The notes under the pieces were generated by a model. That model was not told where the DNA came from, ran no database searches, and saw only the letters and a program-made list of their open reading frames with translations. Below are positions 58,173 to 64,000 of a DNA stretch of 64,000 nucleotides, one piece after another. The stretch is from Allobosea sp. (GTDB lineage: Bacteria > Pseudomonadota > Alphaproteobacteria > Rhizobiales > Beijerinckiaceae): the NCBI RefSeq assembly GCF_017308075.1, contig NZ_JAFKFX010000029.1:161691-225690 (forward strand), written 5' to 3'. The number at the start of each line of letters is the position of its first letter. Position 1 is the first letter of the stretch. A program made the translations under genes and the position numbers.

Positions 58173-60152
58173 ATGAAGCGCGTATCGTTTGATTTTCAGA
58201 CCGTCATGTCTGGCCTGGCGGTCCTGGGGATGATGCTGGCGATCATTGGGACCTGGCCGCCAGCGGAAGGGCTCGCCGCTCTCAGATGGCCCGGCCTGGC
58301 ATTGGTTTATGCTGCCGGCGGGCTTCCCGCCGGCTGGAGCGCTCTTTCGGCGCTGTGGCGCGAGCACATCCTCGACATCGATCTCCTGATGGTCATTGCT
58401 GCCGTGGCCGCTGCTGCCGTCGGAGCGCCGTTCGAAGGTGCCGTGCTGCTGACGCTTTTCAGCGTTTCGACCACGCTTGAACACCAGGCTCTGGGGCGCG
58501 CACGCCGTGCCGTCGAGGCGCTGATGGCGCTGCGCCCGGAAACGGCTTTCCGCAAGGGCGAGGACGGCACGGTCGCCGAGGTTCCCGCTTCCGATCTTGT
58601 CGTCGGCGACGTCGTGGTGCTGCGCCCGGGCGCCCGCGTGCCGACCGACGGCGTGATCCTGCATGGCCGCGGCGGCATCGACGAGGCTAACATCACCGGC
58701 GAGTCCATGCCGGTCTCCAAGGAGCCTGGGCAGCAGGTCTTCGAGGCCACGGTCAATCTCGACGGGGTTCTGGACGTGACTGTCACCAGGACGGTCGGCG
58801 ACAGCACGATCGCGCGCATGATCCAACTCGTGACCGAGGCTCAGGAAGCGAAGGCGCCCTCCGAGCGCTTCAGCGCCTGGTTCGGCCAGCGTTATACCGT
58901 CGGCGTCCTGCTGGGAGCCGGCCTCGCCTTCGCGGTCTTCTATTGGCTTGGCGCTGATTGGGAGCAGGCCCTCTACAAGGCTGCGACGCTCCTGGTTGCG
59001 GCCAGTCCCTGCGCGATCGTCATATCTGTGCCCGCCGCGATCCTGTCGGCGCTCTCCGCTGCGGCACGTGGCGGCGTGCTGTTCAAAGGGGGCGGCGCGC
59101 TCGAAACGCTCGCTGCTGTCGATACCTTCGCTTTCGACAAGACCGGGACCCTAACCAACGGTCGTGCGGCAGTGACGCTCGTCGTTGCACTAGAGGGAGA
59201 CGAACATCGCTTCCTGTCTCTCCTGGCGGGGCTCGAAGCTCATTCCGAGCATCATGTCGCGGCAGCCATCCGCCGGGAGGCCTTTGCCAACGGCATCGAG
59301 CCGGCAAAAGTCGTCGACGTCAGCTCCCGGCCAAGCGCCGGCATCATTGGCTACGACGTGTTTGGCCCGATATGGGCAGGGAACGCTCACCTCGTCGCAG
59401 AGATGGGTGCCGCCGTCGATCACGCTGCATTTCAGGGACTCGCCGACAGCGCGCAGACTGTGGTCTATCTCGGGCGTGGCGCAACGGTCCTGGGCGCCGT
59501 CAGTGTGGCGGATGAGGCGCGAGCCAGTTCCGCTCCGGCGCTGGCCGCGCTTCGCGCCGGTGGCGTGAGCCGCATCGTCATGATGACGGGCGACCGCAGG
59601 CCGGTTGCGCTGCGCATCGGCGCGGAACTCGGCCTTGCTCCCGACGAGATTCATGCCGAGATGCTCCCGCACGACAAGGTGCGCCAGGTCGGTGATCTCT
59701 CGCGCGTTGGCAAGGTCGCTTTCGTCGGCGACGGCGTCAACGATGCCGCCGCGCTGGCTCGCGCCGATGTCGGCATCGCGATGGGAGCAGCCGGATCGGA
59801 CGTCGCGCTTCAAGCAGCCGATGTCGCCTTGCTATCGGAAGACATGACGAAGCTGGCCGATGCGCACCGTCTGGCGCGCCGAACGGCTACGATCATCCGG
59901 CAGAATCTCATCGTCGCGATCGGCGCCATGGGAATACTGGTCATCGGCGGCCTGTTCTTCGACCTGCCGCTTCCGCTCGCCGTGATCGGACATGAGGGCG
60001 GCACGGTATTGGTCGTGCTGAATGGGCTGCGCCTCCTATCGGACAGGATTCGCAGTGGTGATGGGAACGTACCCGCTCATCGCCAACCCAACTCGTCGGC
60101 TCCCGTTAGCAGCGTGCTTCGATCGCAGACGACATCGCCCACTGCATCATGA
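58173..60152 (+). CDS. P1B-4-like (SPC-motif) heavy-metal ATPase
   Basis: 659 residues from the ATG at 58173. It has no N-terminal HMA domain. The metal motif is AASPCAIVISVPAAI (Ser-Pro-Cys at 278-280), typical of the P1B-4 group that exports cobalt, iron or zinc. The phosphorylation site is FDKTGTLTNG (322-331). ITGESMP and GDGVNDAAALA complete the ATPase core. It is probably co-transcribed with the VIT transporter, so ferrous iron is a reasonable substrate guess. Confidence 0.88.
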   Translation: MKRVSFDFQTVMSGLAVLGMMLAIIGTWPPAEGLAALRWPGLALVYAAGGLPAGWSALSALWREHILDIDLLMVIAAVAAAAVGAPFEGAVLLTLFSVSTTLEHQALGRARRAVEALMALRPETAFRKGEDGTVAEVPASDLVVGDVVVLRPGARVPTDGVILHGRGGIDEANITGESMPVSKEPGQQVFEATVNLDGVLDVTVTRTVGDSTIARMIQLVTEAQEAKAPSERFSAWFGQRYTVGVLLGAGLAFAVFYWLGADWEQALYKAATLLVAASPCAIVISVPAAILSALSAAARGGVLFKGGGALETLAAVDTFAFDKTGTLTNGRAAVTLVVALEGDEHRFLSLLAGLEAHSEHHVAAAIRREAFANGIEPAKVVDVSSRPSAGIIGYDVFGPIWAGNAHLVAEMGAAVDHAAFQGLADSAQTVVYLGRGATVLGAVSVADEARASSAPALAALRAGGVSRIVMMTGDRRPVALRIGAELGLAPDEIHAEMLPHDKVRQVGDLSRVGKVAFVGDGVNDAAALARADVGIAMGAAGSDVALQAADVALLSEDMTKLADAHRLARRTATIIRQNLIVAIGAMGILVIGGLFFDLPLPLAVIGHEGGTVLVVLNGLRLLSDRIRSGDGNVPAHRQPNSSAPVSSVLRSQTTSPTAS

Positions 60153-60217
60153 CCGGCCTGGCGCCAAATGCGCGGCGCCAGCTCATCTCTTGTCGCAAGA
60201 ACTGCGAGAGGTCGCAT

Positions 60218-61576
60218 ATGCTTACATTGACATCGCTCGGCGCGGCCGGAACCGTCACAGGATCAAAGCACCTCCTCACCTGTGACGGCCACCATATCCT
60301 CATCGATTGCGGTCTGTTCCAGGGGCTCAAGAACCTGCGCGAATTAAACTGGGAGAAGCTCCCGGTTCAACCGCACGCCATCGACGCCGTCATCCTGACA
60401 CATGCCCATCTCGACCATTGCGGATACCTGCCCCGGCTCGTCCGGGATGGTTTCCGCGGCAAGATCTACGCGACGGAAGCGACGCGGGATGTGGCTGAAC
60501 TGATCTTGATGGACAGTGCTTTCCTGCAGGAGAAGGATGCCGAGTTCCTTAACCGGCACCATTTGTCGAAGCACACCCCCGCTCTACCCCTCTATGGCGT
60601 GCACGACGCGCGGCGAGCTCTCGAACAGTTCTCGACCGTACCGTTCGACAAGACGATTTCGCTATCCAATGGCCTGACGCTGCGTTTCCGGCACGCCGGC
60701 CATATTCTGGGCGCCGCGCATGCCGAGATCCACTGGGGCGGCCAGAGCCTGGTGTTTTCAGGCGATATCGGGCGCTACGACGACCCACTGTTTCCAGATC
60801 CCGTATCGGGTGAGGAACCTGACTATATCGTGGTCGAGTCGACCTATGGCGACCGGGTCCATCCGTCCGAGGATCCCGCCGAGGCGCTCGGCACAATCGC
60901 GGAACGCACCGTGAAGCGCGGCGGCACGCTCGTCATACCAGCCTTTGCCGTCGGCCGGGCGCAGCAGCTTCTCTACTATTTCTGGGCACTGAAGCGAGCC
61001 GGGCGCCTCGCCTCCATCCCGATCTTCCTCGACAGCCCGATGGCCACCGACGCAACCGATATGATGTGCCGCCATCCGCACGACCATAAACTGGACCACG
61101 CGACCTGCCGTGAAGCCTTCGGCATCGCCCAATACACCAACGATGTCGAAGCCTCGAAGGCGATCACGGCGAGCCGGTATCCGAAGATCGTCATCGCAGC
61201 GTCCGGCATGGCAACGGGAGGGCGCGTGCTGCACCATCTCAAGACGTTCGGCCCCGATCCGAGGTCCACGATCCTGCTTTCGGGTTTCCAGGCTCCCGGA
61301 ACACGCGGGCGTACGCTGCAACAGGGTGCGAAGGATCTCAAAATCCATGGGGATTGGGTGCCGATCAACGCGGAGGTCGCACAGTTGGACATGCTGTCGG
61401 CTCATGCCGACAGCGACGAACTGATGCGCTGGCTTTCGGGATTCAAGCGAGCGCCGCGGCGCGTGTTCATCGTCCATGGTGAGCCGGAAGCGTCCGAGGC
61501 GCTCCGCGTCCGGATCGAGCGTGAACTAGGCTGGCAGGGTGTCGTGCCACGGCAGGATCAGGAGTTCCGCCTGTGA
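60218..61576 (+). CDS. Metallo-beta-lactamase / beta-CASP RNase-like protein
   Basis: 452 residues from the ATG at 60218, with GAGAGG upstream. The metal site is VILTHAHLDHCGYLPRLV (HxHxDH), and further His residues are in GHILGAAHAEIHWG and FSGDIGRYDDP. The beta-CASP and C-terminal RMMBL parts follow (PIFLDSPMATDATDMM; SGMATGGRVLHHLKTF; SAHADSDELMRWLSG, RRVFIVHGEPEASEAL). Members cut RNA or, more rarely, DNA. It is a stand-alone member not preceded by ribosomal or RNA genes. Confidence 0.9.
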   Translation: MLTLTSLGAAGTVTGSKHLLTCDGHHILIDCGLFQGLKNLRELNWEKLPVQPHAIDAVILTHAHLDHCGYLPRLVRDGFRGKIYATEATRDVAELILMDSAFLQEKDAEFLNRHHLSKHTPALPLYGVHDARRALEQFSTVPFDKTISLSNGLTLRFRHAGHILGAAHAEIHWGGQSLVFSGDIGRYDDPLFPDPVSGEEPDYIVVESTYGDRVHPSEDPAEALGTIAERTVKRGGTLVIPAFAVGRAQQLLYYFWALKRAGRLASIPIFLDSPMATDATDMMCRHPHDHKLDHATCREAFGIAQYTNDVEASKAITASRYPKIVIAASGMATGGRVLHHLKTFGPDPRSTILLSGFQAPGTRGRTLQQGAKDLKIHGDWVPINAEVAQLDMLSAHADSDELMRWLSGFKRAPRRVFIVHGEPEASEALRVRIERELGWQGVVPRQDQEFRL

Positions 61577-61727
61577 GTAGGGGCATCCGTGGTCGCCTGC
61601 CGTCACCTCGGTTGCGCCAGATCAAGAAGAATGCGGCACGAATAGCGTAAGAGGAACGGGAGGCTCTCGCAAAACCCGCCGAAACCCCTCCGGCTTCGGT
61701 GAAACGCTGGAATGGAGGAAATGGATT

Positions 61728-62114
61728 TTGGTCGAAACCAGGGAACTTGCCCCGGCCTTCCGCCATGTGCGGTTGCTTCTCGCTCGCGGCAAAGGGCATC
61801 CGGACGGAGATCGTGAGGAGGGCTACGATCTTCTGTTGCCGCTCGACCGGGAAGGCTTCCTCGATCCTCACGAATGGAAGAAATCCCAGGAATCCTGTCG
61901 CGTCCGGTATTTCCGGAAGGGCGAGACGGTCAGGATCGGCCGGTTGCGGCGCAAGCCCGGCGGCCAATGGTACTTCGATTATGAGGAGGGTGACCGGGAC
62001 GACGAGATCGGTTTCCGCCTGGGCGAGGAATGCTTCCGCCTTGGTGAATATGTCTCAGTCGGGCGGGGACACGAGTTTCACACCTATCAGGTCGCGCGCG
62101 TCGAAAAGCCCTGA
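61728..62114 (+). CDS. Conserved hypothetical protein
   Basis: 128 residues from a TTG at 61728 preceded by GGAGG at good spacing. It begins VETRELAPAFRHVRLLLARG and has the motif RKPGGQWYFDYEEGDRDDE. Similar small proteins are common in Hyphomicrobiales and have no known role. The strong charge and WYFDY motif are typical. It is close to the next gene and may form an operon with it. Confidence 0.65.
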   Translation: MVETRELAPAFRHVRLLLARGKGHPDGDREEGYDLLLPLDREGFLDPHEWKKSQESCRVRYFRKGETVRIGRLRRKPGGQWYFDYEEGDRDDEIGFRLGEECFRLGEYVSVGRGHEFHTYQVARVEKP

Positions 62115-62149
62115 CGCCGGGCCGCTACCGCACAAAGGAGAGTAGAACC

Positions 62150-62389
62150 TTGTCCAATACCCCGCATACGCTTGGCGATGAGTTCCCGGAACAGATGGAC
62201 GCTATTCATGCTCTGAAGGCGAAAAGTCCGGAATTTGCGCATATTCTGACGGAGTACGATGAGGTTAATGACAGAATTCATCGGGCCGAGGCGCGTCTCG
62301 ACGCCATTTCCGAAGAAGCCGAGGCGGCGCTGCGCCGTCAGCGCCTGGCGCTGAAGGACCGGATTGTGGCTGCCCTCGAAAAAAAGTGA
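62150..62389 (+). CDS. DUF465 (YdcH-like) small protein
   Basis: 79 residues from a TTG with AAAGGAGAG upstream. The predicted helical hairpin contains FAHILTEYDEVNDRIHRAEA and ends LRRQRLALKDRIVAALEKK, the DUF465 pattern. The function is unknown. A strong hairpin terminator follows. Confidence 0.8.
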   Translation: MSNTPHTLGDEFPEQMDAIHALKAKSPEFAHILTEYDEVNDRIHRAEARLDAISEEAEAALRRQRLALKDRIVAALEKK

Positions 62390-62408
62390 CCGCAATTGTG
62401 ATCGCAAT

Positions 62409-62435
62409 GAAGTGGCCGCCCGTTGCGGCCACTTC
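62409..62435 (+). terminator. Strong hairpin after the DUF465 gene
   Basis: GAAGTGGCCGC (62409-62419) pairs exactly with GCGGCCACTTC (62425-62435) around a five-base loop. It lies 20 bases after the DUF465 stop. No T run follows, so it may be a weak or Rho-assisted terminator. Confidence 0.55.
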
Positions 62436-62589
62436 CGCTCACGAGCGGCTCTTGAGACGGTGACTATGCCATTCGCCTGAGAGAAGCGATCCGGACTCGA
62501 CGGACGGCAGCTCCGACCGGCCGACCGATGTGCGCGGCGACATGCAGGATGAGGCGTTACACCCCGCCCAGCAATATGCCGGCTTCCGC

Positions 62590-62796
62590 TCACTTGCTGA
62601 TGTTCCGGAGCGGACAAGTGTTGAGCCCAAACACCGAATAAAGCGGGCAGGTCTGGAAAAGACCGGTCAACAGCGGGACGAGTCCAACCAATCCCCACCA
62701 GCGCACTCCACCTTCGACGACAAAGATCAGCGATATCAGGACCAGCCCCACGACGATTCGCAACAGGCGATCGATCCCTCCTACATTCCTGATCAT
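62590..62796 (-). CDS. DUF2892 (YgaP-like) small membrane protein
   Basis: 68 residues from the ATG at 62796. The family start is MIRNVGGIDRLLRIVVGLVL, followed by two membrane helices and the C-terminal segment LFQTCPLYSVFGLNTCPLRN with two conserved Cys. Such proteins are often beside rhodanese, heavy-metal or redox genes. A role in sulfur or metal stress is likely but unproven. Confidence 0.82.
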   Translation of the reverse strand: MIRNVGGIDRLLRIVVGLVLISLIFVVEGGVRWWGLVGLVPLLTGLFQTCPLYSVFGLNTCPLRNISK

Positions 62797-62970
62797 GGTC
62801 CATTCCCCTCTGGCCTGTGGCCGCTTCGAGTTGGAGTTGGGTTGTCTCTTTGAGGCAGAGATCCGCCTATCAACGCGTGGGATGACGATCCCGCCCTCTG
62901 ATCTGAAGCAAGCAGGGGACGGACGAGGCCCAACCGCGGCGGAGCCGAACACACCCTCCAGCCGGTTGAT

Positions 62971-63324
62971 CTACCCTGCCGTAGGCTCGTTGAACTGATC
63001 GAAGGCTCGCAAGGCGTCGGCGGCGTACATCAGCGCCGGACCGCCACCCATGTAGATCGACATCGAGGCGATCTCGGCCACTTCCTGCCGCGTCGCGCCA
63101 AGGCCGACCAGTGCCTTGCTGTGGAATCCGATGCAGCCGTCGCAGCGCTGCGTGATGCCGATTGCGAGTGCCACCAGTTCCTTGGTCTTCCTGTCGAGGG
63201 CGCCATCAGCACCGGCGGCCTTCGACAAGGCATAAAAGGCCTGCATAGCATCAGGTTGTAGCTTCCTGATCTCGCTGGTGTAGGCCGAGATATCCCTGGT
63301 GATGGCGCGATAATCCTTGCTCAC
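62971..63324 (-). CDS. Carboxymuconolactone decarboxylase (AhpD-like) family protein
   Basis: 117 residues from a GTG at 63324 with TAGGAG upstream. The redox site is RCDGCIGFHSKALVGLGATR (Cys-Asp-Gly-Cys), with the family His three residues after the second Cys. It is likely a small alkylhydroperoxidase or thiol reductase. It diverges from the ArsR-type regulator gene, whose product probably controls it. Confidence 0.85.
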   Translation of the reverse strand: MSKDYRAITRDISAYTSEIRKLQPDAMQAFYALSKAAGADGALDRKTKELVALAIGITQRCDGCIGFHSKALVGLGATRQEVAEIASMSIYMGGGPALMYAADALRAFDQFNEPTAG

Positions 63325-63349
63325 AACCCACTCCTAGCTGGCTCGCTTA

Positions 63350-63396
63350 CCACTTCATGTTCTGATGATATAAGGAGAATATGAAATGTGAAGTGG
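63350..63396. promoter_or_regulatory. Widely spaced inverted repeat over the ArsR-type gene start
   Basis: CCACTTCA (63350-63357) and TGAAGTGG (63389-63396) are exact inverted repeats 31 bases apart, spanning the promoter and the first codons of the regulator gene. The space between is AT-rich with AAGGAG at 63373-63378. A regulator bound here could control both divergent genes. Confidence 0.45.
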
Positions 63397-63710
63397 GGCT
63401 CGCAATGGATTTGATGCAGATCATGCCTGACAAAGCCGAGGTGGCGGCCGGCTTCCTCAAGGGGTTGGCCAATCCGAGCCGGCTTTTGATTCTCTGCGCG
63501 CTATCCCAGGGCGAAAGGAGCGTTACGGAGCTGATAGCAGCGACCGGTGTGCCCCAAACCTCGATGTCCCAGCACCTCTCCAAGCTGAAGACCGAGGGTA
63601 TCGTCGAATTCCGCCGCGATCACCGGACCCTGTATTATTTCATTAGCCACCCGGTCGTGACTGAGATCATGACAGTGCTTTACGGGCATTTTTGCGCCAG
63701 CGAGACTTGA
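63381..63710 (+). CDS. ArsR-family transcriptional regulator
   Basis: 109 residues from an ATG with AAGGAG upstream. The winged helix reads LANPSRLLILCALSQGERSV, then GVPQTSMSQHLSKLKTEGIV. It has Cys only near the start (Cys3), in the core (ILCAL) and close to the end (GHFCAS). The usual ArsR metal motif is not evident, so it may be a redox- or sulfide-sensing member like BigR or SqrR. It is divergent from the AhpD-like gene. Confidence 0.85.
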   Translation: MKCEVGLAMDLMQIMPDKAEVAAGFLKGLANPSRLLILCALSQGERSVTELIAATGVPQTSMSQHLSKLKTEGIVEFRRDHRTLYYFISHPVVTEIMTVLYGHFCASET

Positions 63711-63822
63711 GAAGCCGGGCAGCACTGCCGGCATGTTCTGATCCGCTGCTGACCACACTCGGCAAACAACGCGCTTGCGGAGATCCGATCGCCCCCGACG
63801 ATGCTTGGTTTTCCCGTAGATC

Positions 63823-64000
63823 CTACGCAAGGCGACCGTCGCGCAAGGTGAATTTGCGGTCGAACCAGTCGAATATCTTCTCGTCATGGGTGACGACGAT
63901 GATCGCGGCCTCCTGCTCGACAGCGACCTTGCGCAGCAGGTCCATGACGATCCCGGCGCGTTTCGAGTCGAGTGCTGCGGTCGGCTCGTCGGCGAGAATG
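63823..64000 (-). CDS. ABC transporter ATP-binding protein, C-terminal part
   Basis: The frame enters from the right window edge and ends at a stop at 63823-63825. Walker B is ILADEPTAALD, and the H-loop is in IIVVTHDEKIFDWFDRKFTL. This resembles MacB/LolD/DevA-type ATPases that work with FtsX-like permeases. The N-terminal part lies beyond the window. Confidence 0.82.
   Translation of the reverse strand, partial: ILADEPTAALDSKRAGIVMDLLRKVAVEQEAAIIVVTHDEKIFDWFDRKFTLRDGRLA

Noticed and set aside
1-64000. CRISPR array, tRNA or rRNA genes
   Set aside because: No regularly spaced short repeats, no cloverleaf-type sequences with conserved T-loop, and no rRNA sequence were recognised.

Overview
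The window is high-GC DNA from an alphaproteobacterium. Its gene content points to the Hyphomicrobiales, perhaps a Bosea- or Methylobacterium-like genus: sarcosine oxidase and HcnB/C-type amine oxidases, an Irr-like iron box, DUF1185 and YdcH-type small proteins, and IclR- and GlxA-type regulators. The genus is an inference. No rRNA, tRNA or CRISPR array was seen.

Bases 1-8300 and about 22700-34400 are accessory DNA that looks like an integrative/conjugative or plasmid-derived element. On the left is a minus-strand array of four related, undescribed proteins (615-1565, 1708-2700, 2821-3762, 5286-5741). They share a repeated Pro-Ala-Arg/Asp-Ser/Thr motif and surround an ExoI-like DEDDh exonuclease (3866-5275). 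Perfect GC-rich hairpins separate most of these genes. An intact IS630-family element then sits inside an IS110-family transposase at a CTAG target. On the right is a compact relaxosome laid out as in RP4: a MobC/TraJ-like protein and a relaxase on the minus strand, an AT-rich intergenic region that probably holds oriT, and a divergent TraK-like, TraL-like (ParA) and TraM-like operon. A RecD2-type helicase, hypothetical genes and a ParDE module follow.

Between these blocks (8523-22692) is a metabolic island. An IclR regulator, a CaiB/BaiF CoA-transferase and a complete branched-chain-type ABC transporter are read leftward. Two beta-hydroxyacid dehydrogenases, two acyl-CoA dehydrogenases, a crotonase, a DUF1185 protein and an aldehyde dehydrogenase are read rightward. 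Three half-sites spaced exactly 10 bp apart lie between the two arms. The island looks like uptake, CoA activation and beta-oxidation-like breakdown of an unidentified carboxylic acid.

Bases 34970-48360 are a second metabolic block. It holds PurU, the four subunits of heterotetrameric sarcosine oxidase (order B-D-A-G on the minus strand), a divergent GlxA/AraC-type regulator, a polar-amino-acid ABC transporter, and an HcnB/HcnC-like two-subunit FAD amine/opine oxidase. Together they suggest import and oxidation of N-methylated or cyclic amino acids, with PurU draining one-carbon folate.

Bases 48494-52414 are a junkyard of mobile DNA. They contain an HUH-type Rep-like protein, a fragment of a short-chain fatty-acid transporter gene fused directly to a fragment of a second recD2 gene, and a frameshifted IS110-family transposase.

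Bases 52655-64000 are a metal and stress block: a DUF924 protein, two P1B-type ATPases, an HMA-domain protein, a LysR regulator, a VIT/CCC1-type transporter behind a likely Irr box, a beta-CASP metallo-beta-lactamase, small conserved proteins, an AhpD-like protein with a divergent ArsR-type regulator, and the end of an ABC ATPase running off the window.
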